64,000 nucleotides of DNA from Escallonia rubra (lineage: Eukaryota; Streptophyta; Magnoliopsida; Escalloniales; Escalloniaceae). The stretch spans positions 38,934 through 102,933 of the forward strand of contig JAVXUO010000730.1 of the NCBI GenBank assembly GCA_033065855.1. The letters are read 5' to 3'. Under the pieces are notes generated by a model. That model ran no database searches. It was not told where the DNA came from and saw nothing but the letters and a program-made list of their open reading frames with translations. The position numbers and the translations under genes were made by a program. Below are positions 13,510 to 24,059 of the stretch, in pieces. Numbering within the stretch: the first letter of the stretch is position 1; every line of letters starts with the position of its first letter.

Positions 13510-16500
13510 CACTACAAGAAAATACGTCTCTAGTGACAACAATTATTGTCATAATAAAGTACAAAATTGTCACTAAAAGTTATAGTGACAAGTTTGCGTT
13601 GTCAAAAGAGTCATCATTATAGGCCCGTCACTAAAGACTTTAAGTGACAATCATGTACAAGTTGTCACTAAATCTAAAACTTGTTGTGACAACATCTAAG
13701 TTGTCACTTTTGCATGAACTGTAGTGACAACTTTGTTGTCACCTAATGGTATCAAATGTTGTCACCGTAACCATTGTTGTCACAATAGAACCCTTACAAT
13801 AGACTTGAGATTGAGATTTAGTGACAAAATGACTCGTCACACTGTGTCATTAGTGATGACCACAATGTTATCACAATTCTAATATGTGACGACTTCAATG
13901 TTGTCACAATTGCCATTTGTGACAAAATTGAGGATGTCAAAATTCTCATTTACGTCATTTTTGTATTGTCACTAGAACATTAGTGGACGAGTTCTTGTCG
14001 TCGCCATTTTGTTTTTTTATGTTTTCACTATCACACTAGTAGTGTAACTTATATTCATATAGCAACAAGTAATAGTAACTTGCCACATGTTACAATTTTC
14101 TTATGCACTGCACATTGCACTTCTACAAATAATGAGAATAAACTTTAATGTAATGGAATTGAATTCAAAATCATCCATTATGAAAATACCTTCCATTACA
14201 GAATTTTGTTGAATCTTAACATAAACTAAAGGAATTCTATTTACGAAATCACTCAGTACAATAACTCTAGGAGTAAGGGTGTTGCTGCTTATGTCTGTAA
14301 TACCTTGTGCTCTGTCCCAACAATTGTTTTTGACTGCAAACAAAACATAACATGATCATCAAACTAAAACATAAGATGACTCTATATAACCATACTAGAA
14401 ATATGAGCGAATATTTCCATAATGTGAAGCTTCTGAAATTGGGTAGAATCTATATATTAGGACTAGAACCCATATATAATAGGTGCATAATCTTAAAATT
14501 TTCTGAAATTGTGAAGCTTCCTAAGTAAATCAAACAGAATATTTACTACTTCCTATTCGACTCACCATGAAGAGGAAGAATGGTTGCTGTCATTTCGCAC
14601 TTATGCCAACAAAGATTGGAGCAGCTAGTTCGTCTTCCTTTATAAAACAATTCTTGCAAATTTTTAGCCAGCTCATTAGACCGTTGTTGACGCTCGGCCC
14701 TTTTCTTTGTCTCCTCCCTCCAACACTATTCCTATTTGATGATTGGACGAGGACGAACAAGACTAGAACTAGCCAACACGATGACATAAATAACTTGATT
14801 GGTTCCGCACCCTCTACTTGAGACTGTGTCAACTCTTGTTCCATCTCTTCCTGCAATTTCATGCAAAAAACAATATCAAATTCCACTAAAGTAAAAAGAG
14901 GTAAAAAAGGACGACCATAAAGAACCAATATATTACATCTTTTTTTGCATCTTCAGTGACCCGCGGTCTTTTTTTCTCATTGTATTTTGTTAACTTAAAG
15001 AACTCAACCAAGGTAGGCGCACACCCACTCTTAGCTGCCTACAAAATAAAAGAAACTTCGGAATTAGCTTGCAACCCATGATACAAGAAACAAAGACTAT
15101 GAGAGGCACAACAGCCTGCAATGGCTATAGAGGAATCATTAGAATGTAAATATTGGTGGTGTACTAGTAGATCATTGGAGGCTAAAAAGCTAAAGTTATT
15201 GTTTAGTGACAGCACTATTTAAAGGTTGCTGCTATTTTTTCAACAGGAACACATTTAAAACCCACTCAGGAAAGAGGAAGCAAGAAAGAATGGTTCATAC
15301 ATAGGTAACTCTAACAGAATCATTTCTTAGCTCTAGCAAACCATTCTTCTGATAAAGAAAAATAAAGGATACTCTTGACTTCAAAAAAAATCTGTTTGAC
15401 ATTAATTAGCATCTTAATTCTGTATATCAAAACTAATATCGCATTATTGAGTTGGAACATATTTGTTTCCAAGGCAACACCATTTCCCCAAGAGAGAGGG
15501 AGAGTTCCAATCTCTAGAAAGCTCATATTGCTATCTGGGGTATTACTTTGCTCCAGAATTTCAATTATATAGTACATGAGCCTATTCTTTAAGTATGGGA
15601 TTCCGTTCTTTAATATATTTGTTATGGCCTACCTCAAAGGTCATTTAAGATTAGTACTATACCACCTAGACTGATTTTCTTCCACTGTTAGCCGATGACC
15701 ATCAGATTATGAAATACATAAATGAACTACCACATCCATGACTGCATAACATAATCCAAAGCTAATTATCAGTTCTCCATAATAAATTTAACCAGTTACT
15801 AGATTTTTGAAATTCGCTATTCTAAGTATACGCAATCATATCCAAAATTAGTCTATGTATACACAATCATATTTCCGGAGAAATAGTATACCCCAAATCA
15901 AAGTCCCAAATCCCTAACTTGGTCGATTCTATGGATGCACATGCATATATAAGCATATTTATACTGAAATCGAGTAAGAGAGGAGGAAAACCTGAGAGAA
16001 CGACCATGGCACGCAGCAATTAGCAAAATGGAGAAGTGAAATTCTCTCAACATGAATTAGAAAGATTACGGCGGTGGGGGTTGAGGGGGAGACTGTAAGA
16101 GAGGAAACCCGAGAGATCGGGTGGTGATTGACCATATGGAGAGGAGAAGAGACGGTTCACAGTTGAGAGATAAGGGACTCCCACTAGCTTGTATTTTGCC
16201 ACAGTGGGAAAGACACAACTTTTGAAGTGAAATTTACTCCCACCGAACTTTTCATATCCCGCCTAAAGTTGTGACAATATCGTTCTTTGTCACAAGACAA
16301 TTTAGGCGATGTCAGTGTTGTGCCAACACATCACTTTGTCACAATATATAACCTAATAGTGACAATAGTACCTATGTTGTCACCATTAATATTGTAAAAC
16401 TTTTTCCCAAAAAAGACAGTGTTCTCATCAGGTGATTAGTGACGACATTCATTGATAACTTTATTGTTGTCACTATTTGTTATCCCACGGTAACGCATTA

Positions 16501-16599
16501 GTGACAACTTGACTTGTTGTCACAAAAGATAGTCAATAGTGACAACTTTCCTATTGTCACTAAAAATAGTTGTCACTATTGAACTATTTTCTTGTAGTG
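13510..16599 (-). mobile_element. CACTA (En/Spm) element 1, non-autonomous
   Basis: The left end is CACTACAAGAAAATAC and the right end reads TTTTCTTGTAGTG. The 3-bp target duplication GGT (13507-13509 and 16600-16602) is exact. Both subterminal regions (about 13530-13990 and 16250-16580) are packed with direct and inverted GTGACAA/TTGTCAC words, as expected for transposase-binding repeats. The interior keeps only a degraded transposase-like gene on the minus strand. It is inserted in the copia integrase region, so it is younger than that element. Confidence 0.92.
14560..15055 (-). pseudogene. Degraded Ptta/En/Spm-type transposase fragment in CACTA 1
   Basis: On the minus strand, after an AG near 15045, the sequence reads AAKSGCAPTLVEFFKLTKY and continues KKRPRVTEDAKKDV, the C-terminal pattern of plant Ptta/En/Spm transposases (Pfam PF03004 type). 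Downstream, LQEEMEQELTQSQ and, in another frame, NQVIYVIVLASSS resemble the next conserved block of that family. Apparent introns and frame changes leave no usable gene. Another open frame at 14343-14101 may be a further exon but is not recognisable. Identification is by pattern memory only. Confidence 0.5.
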
Positions 16600-18575
16600 G
16601 GTATTGGGATCGAGTTTCTTAGTATGCGGATTGTAGACTTTTGCTTCAGCTAAACAGCCCCACACATGAAAATATTCTAAACTTGGTTTCCTCTGTGTCC
16701 ACAATTCAAAAGGTGTTTTAGGCACAGACTTACTGGGAACCCTGTTAAGAATATGCACAGTTGTTTTAAGTGCTTCAACCCACAAAAACTCTGGTAGAGT
16801 GATTTGGCATATCATACTTCGTACCATAGCCATGAGGGTACGATTTTTCCGTTCAGCTACACCATTCTGTTGGGGTGTACCTGGCATTGTATACTGAGCA
16901 ACGATGCCACATTCTTCCAAATACAAGGTAAAAGGACTAGGGTTACGACCTGTTTCAGAGAATTTTCCATAATATCCTCTGTCAGATCTTACAACTTTAA
17001 TCTTTAGGTCAAGTTGATTTTCAACTTCGGCTTTGTAAGTCTTAAACATGGCAAGTGAGTAAAAAATTTTCATAAATGAGGTAAACATATCCATAACGAG
17101 AATAGTCATCAATAAAGGTGATAAAGTATCTATGACCACCAGTACCCGGTGTAGGGAAAGGTCCACAAATGTCAGTGTGGATAAGCTTTAAAAGTCTCGT
17201 ACTTTGAGTGGCACCACGTTTATTGCCTTTTACAAATTTTCCTTTAATACATTCAATACATGTGTCAAAATTTGAGAAATCTAAAGAATGAAGAATTCCA
17301 TCCTTAATGAGGCATTCCATTCTGCCTCGTGATATGTGACCTAGACGTTCATGCAACAATTTAGCAGAATTTTCATTCTCTCTTTTTCTCTTACCACAAG
17401 TTTTAGCAACTACATCATTCACGTTCATTGTTTTCAAGGATTCAGTAAAAGAAGCATTCAAAAGTAATTTGTAGAGATTTCCCTCCAACAAACCAGAACC
17501 AAAGAGATAAGCCTTTATTCTCAAACTTAAACGAATATCCATAAGCGTCAAGTCTAGAAACAGAAATAAGATTTCTAGTCATGCTGGGAACATAAACAAT
17601 ATCAACTAAATCCAAATTGAAGCAACTCTCCAAAACTAAACGGAGAGTTCCTACAGTTTCAACTTAAGCTTTCTCTCCATTTCCTACTAGAACATTACGG
17701 TCCCCTTTGTTTAACTTCTTCACGGAAAGGAATCCCTGCAATGAATTAATTATGTGCACAGTTGCACCTGTGTCAACCCACCATTTATTTAAAGGAGCAT
17801 CAATTGTATAAGACTCATAACAAACGCAAAAAGATAAATTACCTTTCTTTTCCAACCATTCTCTAAATTTATGACATTCTTTCCTCATATGTCCTTTATC
17901 CTTACAAAAGTGACACCTGGGACCAGAAGAACCCTTGGTACCAGAAGAGCTTGCCTTGTCAGTCTTGGTTACAGAAGCACTCTTATTCCTTTGCACATTA
18001 CCTTTGCCAAATTTCTTTCCTTTTCCTTTTCCTTTAGATGGACCAGTTATGGCAACGTGAGCACTATCAGGTTGTTCAGACTTTAGTCTCTCTTCTTCTA
18101 GGACACACATGGAAATCAACTCGCTCATCTTTCATTTCTCTTTCTGCGTGTTATAGTTGATCTTAAAAGGACCAAACTACGGAGGAATGGAAGTCATAAT
18201 AAAGTGCACGAGAAAACCTTCAGAGATTTCCATGTCCAAACCTTTTAGTTGAGAAGCCATATCATTCATCCTTAAAATATGCTCACGAACACCGTTGGAT
18301 CCACTGTACTTGAGCGTAACCATTTTAGTGATGAGAGTAGTAGCATGTGCCTTGGAAGAACCCTGAAACTGTTCTTCAATATGAGCAAGGTACAACTTAG
18401 CATAATCCGAGTCAGGAATGGCTCCTCGAATAGCATTCGTAATGGAGCCTTTCATAATCATCAGTGATATGCGGTTGGAACGCTCCCACTTTTCATATGA
18501 CGCCTTTTGCTCAGTAGAGCTTTCAGCCGTAAGGGCAGCAGGCGCGTCAACCCGTAAAGCATAATCCAAATCCAT

Positions 18576-19946
18576 AACTCCAAGGATTATGCTAATCTGC
18601 TCTTTCTATTTTCTAAAATTGGTGTCGTTCAATGATTCAATAGAGGAAAGATAGCCAGTAATTACAGCAGGACTACGCTAAACAATAACAATAATCATGC
18701 AGGTTAGTACCGAAAATCCACATGATGAAGACAATTAGTTCATCATTTAACATAATAAAATAAATTGAGGGATAAACAATTTATTTGTATGAAAAAGGTA
18801 AATACACAAAACCTTTCTCAAAAAGAAAAATTAACATATCACTTATAACCTTCTGTTGGCCGGTTATTAACATACAAGTGTTTTTCCATCCTTAACAATT
18901 TGGAAATCATTAAAAGTAACATGAGTACAAATTATATCACCGTTGGGCAGAAAATAATTTGACCCGTGCAACTTATTATTTCCTTTCTTTCCGCTTAAAA
19001 AGTTAAAATATAATCTTCCGTTGGGGCCGATTAATATTTTAATTAATAAGCGTAATGTGATGTGGTTTATCATTATCTCAACTTATAAAAGACAATAAAC
19101 TTTCGTTGGGCCGCTTACTGCCAAAATAAGTAAGAACCACTAATTATTTCAAGTTCATTATCATAGTCTAGACATGCCAAACAAAGCATAAAGTTTTGGC
19201 ATGATCTCGTAATTTCAGACTAATTCTTGAAATTATAATAATATTGGCACGTTATATTCATCAGTATCCCATAATATAAGCCAATATTAAAATACATATG
19301 TTATCAATAATAACGTATTAAATAAACAATTTCAATAGGAATATAGTATTAATCGACTTTATAAATTTTAATTTTACAAAGACACAATTAAATACATAAG
19401 TCCCTTTGAAACCCATTTTAAAAATTGGCCAAACCAGGCCCAATCATCACCTACAAGGCCTTTTCGTAAGTAGCCAAACAGGGCCAAAACAGCCCAATTC
19501 ACTGGCCTAAAGGCTCTTCTAACTGGCCCAATTTTTGCTGTAGATAGCATGCCCTTTAACAGGCCTTTTAAGGCCCAACAGCTTCGGCCCACAAGCCACA
19601 AGCCACAAGGGCCAATGGCTTCAGGCCACAAAAAGGGCCCAAAACAAGTCTAAATATAATGTCTGCTGGGCCAATTTAACGATCCATATAACCCTTTTTT
19701 TTTCTGGGCCAATCTGTTATGCAATTAACAGGCCACCTAACTAACATTTAACGGTCCAAACTTGTTGGCCCAATATGCAAGGCCAACCAACAACCATAAG
19801 GCCAAAACAACATGCCGTAAACCGGCCAACATGCCACACAGCCGTACCTTATTATTAGTATTTTTTTTAATTACATTAACATTAATATTTCAAATATTCA
19901 AAGAATTTTAAAGGGACGTTCTATGTTCATGCAATTGATTAACGCA
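18576..19946 (-). other. Copia leader between 5' LTR and gag, GGCC-rich
   Basis: No conserved coding sequence. The frame at 19073-18867 (minus) has no family resemblance. From about 19425 to 19850 GGCC and TGGGCC/GGCCCA words recur at high density, unlike the AT-rich surroundings. Confidence 0.5.
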
Positions 19947-19958
19947 GCTCTGATACCA
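19947..19958 (-). other. Primer-binding site of the copia element
   Basis: The minus strand reads TGGTATCAGAGC, two bases inside the 5' LTR boundary. It is complementary to the 3' end of initiator methionine tRNA, the usual primer of plant copia elements. Confidence 0.88.
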
Positions 19959-19960
19959 CA

Positions 19961-20520
19961 TGTTAGACTTAATTTCATTCATCTTGATCCTATAATCAAG
20001 ATCATTAGAATCTTACAATAGCATAAACATAAGAACAATAAGGTTACGAACTCACCGAAATCGAAGGAAACCATAGATTACCAAGAGTTTTATTCTGATG
20101 ATGAAAGAACGCGAAGATGCGGAAGCGAACACGTACCCTTTGGTATTGATCTTCACTACTCTTCTCTATTCTTGATGATGAAATATAGTGGTGTATTTTT
20201 TTCTTTAGTCTAGGAGGCAAAGAGTGGCCAAAAATATAATAATACCCTAACCTCCAAGAACAAAATATATTTATATAAAGAGAGCAGTGAGATCAACTCT
20301 AAAGCCTGCCAAATCTCAACCGTCCATCAAAGTTAAGAAATTAGGGTTTATAAACCTTTTATACACAATAGGTCATTAGTGTATTGAAGGTTAAATTAAA
20401 TAGGCTCATAATGTTATTTAGTCAATATAATTAATTAATGTCCGATCCAAGTCAAATAAATAGTTAACCATAGTATGCCCGTTAGGCCACCTAATTAGAT
20501 TGGACCGATCAAATCCAACA
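19961..20520 (-). repeat. 5' LTR of the copia element
   Basis: The partner of 10186-10741. On the minus strand it begins TGTTGGATTTGATCGG and ends TCTAACA. It should contain the element promoter; AT-rich words such as TATATTTTG and TATAAATATA lie on the minus strand around 20260-20280. Confidence 0.93.
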
Positions 20521-20552
20521 GTAACGTAATGGGTAGTGGGAAGTTTATTGAC

Positions 20553-20628
20553 CTTCTTCTTGTAGCACCCCCGACTCCCCATATCTCAACAACAAGAAGC
20601 AGCTCAGTGCAAGGATCAACAGACCCAT
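20553..20628 (-). pseudogene. Exon 1 (signal peptide) of pseudogene C
   Basis: An ATG at 20628-20626 opens a 25-codon exon beginning MGLLILALSCFLLL, a hydrophobic signal peptide, and ending VLQEE plus one G before a GTCAAT donor (20552-20551). Genes A and B have the same layout: 40 codons plus one G, ending LPEEE or LPDEE. The next exon of C (3012) begins TC and restores Val, as intron 1 does in A and B. Unlike A and B, this donor is GT, not GC. Confidence 0.68.
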
Positions 20629-21797
20629 TGTATAACCGCTCATGTGTGAGAGAAAGAGGTGTGTATGAATAAGGAAACGGAAAGCGAAGTGATCGATTTG
20701 AGCTTAAGGTGTGTTTTTTTTTCATTTCAACTTTATGATCTGAACCTAGAACCAAGAACTGTGCTGGTCCAAGTAGGAGGTCGGAGGAGTATATATATCT
20801 CGTAACAGCGATGTGAAAAAAAAATTATTGCTAGGATAAAGGGTCCAGCTTTGGAACAGTATGCGGGCATCACTTCTTGGACTTTCTTGGATTTGGGATT
20901 TTTGAAATGCTTTTAATACTAGTCAGTAGCTTCCTTTGTCAATTTCCCGAGCTTTGAAAGCCCAAGTTGCAAGGTGAGACTCTGGATTATTATTTTTTTC
21001 TTTTTACGCGTGAAATGTTTATCATTATAGTTTATTTCAGAGGTCAATTTGATTATTGAAACCTCACGCTGTAATAGTCACTGAACTCATTGATTGAACC
21101 TATCAAGTCCTTTTTATACCGTCAATCAACACTAACCCTATTAAGTTTTCCTATGCCTTGTACATGAAATTTAATTGATGGACGGTGCAAATCAAGATCG
21201 GATCAGGTTTCAATGGAGTAATTCGTGGATAGTAGATGCATATACACATGGATCCGCATCCATGTACAACGTGATTCATATATGCTTATATTCATGGAAC
21301 CACTTCTGTATTTAAGTTGGACTTTCTGAAATTCAAAATTGCATATGCACCTCCAAACGAGGTTTTGGATGAGCGAGATAGGGACTAAGGTTGTTTTGGG
21401 ATGGGGCCGGAGATGGGTCACGGGTGTGTGGAATCATTGTCGTTGACAATGGAGGAGTTTTTGGATTGTTGGTTTTTCGATTTAGTGGCGGTTGGGGATT
21501 TTTGGTTTTGGTAATGATGGTGGTGGAGGAAATAGCGGTGGGTTTTTTAGTTTTGTGATGGTGTTATCGTCTTCTTCTTCATGGCAACGAAAGCAGCGGT
21601 CCTTGATGGTCAACTTGGTGGCATGGTTATGGTGTTTGTGAGGATTTATTCAATTAGGGTTTTAGATTTATATTAATATTGGTCCCCTCCGTTGCACACG
21701 AAGTCGTAACTGCTAAAATACTAATAGAAAGTTAATACTCATATGTCGAGTGGTTTTAACAAAATAAGTAGTAAGAATAATATATGTTATGAGTTTT
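20629..21797. other. 5' flank of pseudogene C, no recognised feature
   Basis: No convincing coding frame or transposon terminus. The stretch at 21440-21640 is GT-rich on the plus strand, and short frames there are compositional. It probably contains the decayed promoter of pseudogene C. Confidence 0.4.
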
Positions 21798-22085
21798 TGT
21801 TAAGTTACCATCTGCTCTAAAAGCTTAAGCTTATTAGAGAATGGACCCAACAATGTTATCATGCTTAACATTCCCCCTCACGTGTTGCACGCGGAGAAAC
21901 AAATTAAATTAGAAGTAAACTGAGTGCAAATAGCATTACGATAAAGAGGGACCAGATATACAAGCGGGAAGAATCGAACCCAAGACCTTGCTAAACCAGA
22001 GCTCTGATATCATGTTAAGTTACCATCTGCTCTAAAAGCTTAAGCTTATTAGAGAATGAACCCAACAATATTATCATGCTTAACA
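21798..22085 (-). mobile_element. TRIM / SMART-type miniature LTR retrotransposon, 288 bp
   Basis: Two 73-bp terminal repeats (21798-21870 and 22013-22085) begin TGTTAAGTTACCATC and end ATGCTTAACA, differing at only a few bases. The exact 5-bp target duplication is GTTTT (21793-21797 and 22086-22090). In minus orientation a primer-binding site TGATATCAGAGC (22001-22012) touches the 5' repeat, and a polypurine tract GTGAGGGGGAA (21871-21881) touches the 3' repeat. The 142-bp interior cannot code and includes a tRNA B-box-like GGGTTCGATTC on the minus strand. Confidence 0.93.
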
Positions 22086-22618
22086 GTTTTATACCGCTAG
22101 CAACAATTATTAGTCTTTTAGCAACATTCAAATGTAGAAGTGAAATAGAAAAGGTTAGAAATAGTCTCTCCAAATAGTAAAGGAAATAATGACCCACATA
22201 TTGAGGTTTGTATTAATAAAACTTTCCAAGAACTATGAAAAGATATCAAACGTAGGAATAAAATAAAATATGATAAAAAATTGTATATATATTTACGCAC
22301 ATGCGTGTATATATTAGTTACAATGAGACGAATGAAGGAGATTAGGGTTGTTAAATTACGGAAAAAAAATATGTTGGACTTGTCTTAAACATGAACATAA
22401 GTTTCAAGATTTGAATAAGAGATATAAGTTAAAAAACGACACAATACAGAGGGACATATAGATAGGCAGAGAGTTTTTTAGCGCATATATATATACACAC
22501 AATGCATATGCAAGAACTGCTGGAATGACAGCATTCATTCTTTTATTTCCAGGGACAAAATAGTCATATTCATATTTCATACAGTTGCAATGGCCTACAT
22601 AAGAACATAACGTTGTAG

Positions 22619-22775
22619 TCACTCTGTAGAGGAAGTGTGCACATCACTTTGGATTGTTGTCGTGTTCTGCGCTTGCCCTCCACCGGAAGTCTGACTCTGC
22701 TTTTCTCGATGAAAGTCTCTCATGGCTTTGAACCTCAGATCATCGGTGTATGCTTCTGATGCAAAGATAAGTCGT
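22619..22775 (-). pseudogene. Collapsed copy D: C-terminal tail of an LRR receptor kinase
   Basis: The minus strand reads SEAYTDDLRFKAMRDFHR, then a Ser/Gln/Thr-rich tail ending SDVHTSSTE and TGA (22621-22619). The DDLRFKAMRD motif corresponds to [20 protein letters not shown] near the C-termini of genes A and B. No kinase core precedes it. Immediately upstream on the minus strand the sequence switches to the promoter-type sequence found before genes A and B. This is best explained as a gene copy that lost everything between its promoter and the last ~50 codons. The tail differs from A and B and may derive from the C subclade. Confidence 0.75.
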
Positions 22776-23830
22776 CGTCCATCATTGTGTGAATAAGAAA
22801 AATCATGGTTGGTGTTTTCATATCATATATGCCGAAGAGCAATTGAAACTTGATTGGACAATCATAACTCCCCGACCCCAACCCCAACCCAACCCAAAAG
22901 TCCAAATTAGATATTTTGCCTCTCCTCTTCTATCTTGAGGAGAATAGTAATACTTCAAGATTTCGGAGAATATCAAGACTTTAGAGTTGAATTGCGCAAT
23001 TAGATATAACGATTTATTGTTTTTCAAATCTGAATCAGCGCCTTGGCTGATCAATCCTATTTGTGTTAAGGATTAATCCTTCAAATCTTCATTGCCGTTG
23101 AAATTGTGTGATTTTAATTTCGAAGGATCTTTCTTTTTTTTTTTTAAATCCTTATCGTCATTGAACACGATCTAATTTCCCTTTGTAAGGATTTCGTTCC
23201 TTGTATCCTCTCGCCATTCTTTCTAAATATCCATGTTTTCGACGTCGACTCGGTAATAATTATTGCCTACCAAAGATCATTTTGTTGTTATTAGTCCTAG
23301 GCTAGAAGTTTGGTGAGTCAATCTGAACCCCACATTCATGACCGAGGATGCTTGGGTAATTTGACGTTTTTGGTTTCAAAGCATCAATGTGGGCCTTGCT
23401 ACTTCCAAGCATTGCTCTCTAAGTTCGCCATCATCCCATCAGTACTACCGTGGCACTTTCACCTCCGCGATTTACGTGGCAATACCTTTTTGTCTCCATT
23501 TCTCATTGTTGATCCTATTTTACCCTTCACATAGCAGTCCTTTAGAGTTTGAGACGTGTTGCGATCACATCAAAATTTTGCATCTATTAGCTCGTAGATT
23601 CTTTTATTTACTTTTTAAAATAACTTGCGATTAACTGTACTCGCTTTGTTTGATTCTGTACTCTGTTTTTGGTATCTATCGGATGATACCGTCTAACTTT
23701 TGTACAATTCTTTTGCATATATCTAACTGATTATGTATTTTGATAAGTCATGTCACGTGTACTTGACTTACCCATGTGAATTGGAGTGACTTACTCATGC
23801 AAATTAAAACGTGAGCTAGTTTAGTTGGAT
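22776..23830 (-). promoter_or_regulatory. Orphan promoter-like module of collapsed copy D
   Basis: This resembles the 5' flank of gene A block by block: the ATTGAAACTTGATTGGAC word (22852) versus 41214, TTGAGGAGAATAGTAATACTTC (22933 and 41306), TGAATCAGCGC then GATCAATCC (about 23030 and 41832), and TCTAACTTTTGTACAATTCTTT (23692), related to 42124. It no longer drives an intact gene. Functional promoter elements are not proven. Confidence 0.6.
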
Positions 23831-24059
23831 GAAGAAGAGATCCAATCTAAGTTTAACTTAGATTGAATGTAACTTAGTAAGTTACATTCAATAAAAAAAT
23901 TCAAAAAAGTCATATAACCCAAATCCAAGATACAAACTGAGAGCACCACCACTGCCGCCATCAACCACACAACCACCACCATGGCATCACCCACCACATC
24001 AATAACTCAGATCTACAACATATCTGAGATACTCAAATATCTTTCTCAAGCATTTATGT
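23831..24059. other. Palindromic and CCACCA-rich spacer
   Basis: Around 23838-23890 lie two adjacent imperfect palindromes (ATCTAAGTTTAACTTAGAT and GAATGTAACTTAGTAAGTTACATTC). A CCACCA-rich stretch follows at 23945-24000. No gene is recognised. Confidence 0.45.

Larger units (their letters stand above)
11137..18575 (-). pseudogene. Copia gag-pol polyprotein, broken
   Basis: In minus order: a Gag segment (18575-18177); a zinc knuckle CHFCKDKGHMRKECHKF and protease core WWVDTGATVHI (18128-17664); integrase with the HHCC start LLHERLGH and [12 protein letters not shown], then [14 protein letters not shown] (17551-16576); the linker and start of reverse transcriptase (13114-12614); the RT catalytic segment YVDDILLASSD (12334-11918); and RNase H with FCDNQAAVFF and DSDYAGC (11655-11137). 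Premature stops include TAG near 18178 and TGA near 18132, consistent with C-to-T and G-to-A decay. Frameshifts separate the RT and RNase H blocks. The CACTA element splits the integrase C-terminus and the Tourist MITE interrupts the following segment. The protein would copy and insert the element, but this copy cannot make it intact. Confidence 0.92.
10186..20520 (-). mobile_element. Ty1/copia LTR retrotransposon, degenerate and nested
   Basis: A complete but inactive copia element in minus orientation. Two LTRs of about 556-560 bp (10186-10741 and 19961-20520) both begin TGTTAGAC and end CCAACA. Flanking 5-bp repeats are GTAAG (10181-10185) and GTAAC (20521-20525), with one mismatch. Next to the 5' LTR lies a primer-binding site TGGTATCAGAGC (minus, about 19947-19958) matching initiator tRNA-Met. 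Gag, protease, integrase, reverse transcriptase and RNase H follow in copia order on the minus strand, broken by stops, frameshifts and two later insertions: a Tourist MITE (13077-13468) and a CACTA element (13510-16599). Removing these gives about 6.85 kb. It sits in intron 1 of pseudogene C, in the same orientation as that gene. Confidence 0.93.
481..20628 (-). pseudogene. Pseudogene C: decayed LRR-malectin receptor kinase, N-terminal part only
   Basis: This is a third member of the receptor kinase array, related to but distinct from genes A and B. In reading order it shows a signal-peptide exon (20628-20553), an N-terminal cap exon (3012-2854) and LRR exons near 2400-2339 and 2240-2200 (degraded), then 2092-2021, 1919-1851, 1768-1697, 1595-1524, about 1460-1393, 1285-1214 and 549-481. 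Several exons keep 69- or 72-bp lengths, phase 2 and GT-AG borders, as in A and B. Damage: a stop and frameshift in the cap exon, a 2-nt deletion in the exon near 1.4 kb, a donor GT changed to TT after 1214, and the fourth exon mostly lost. The malectin and kinase exons would lie left of the window. Intron 1 is about 17.5 kb because of transposon insertion. The pseudogene call rests on the lesions seen here; the rest of the gene is not visible. Confidence 0.8.

Noticed and set aside
13510..13990. Regularly recurring short repeats resembling a CRISPR-like array
   Set aside because: They are direct and inverted GTGACAA/TTGTCAC words of a CACTA subterminal region, with irregular spacing and a plant context.
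18867..19073. 68-codon open frame in the copia leader
   Set aside because: No resemblance to Gag or other copia proteins, and it sits between primer-binding site and gag.
21961..21995. tRNA-like B box GGGTTCGATTC
   Set aside because: There is no A box or cloverleaf. It lies in the TRIM interior, where such tRNA-like words occur.
23310..23634. Two overlapping plus-strand frames (74 and 81 codons)
   Set aside because: They lie in the promoter-like D module, overlap in different frames and resemble nothing known.
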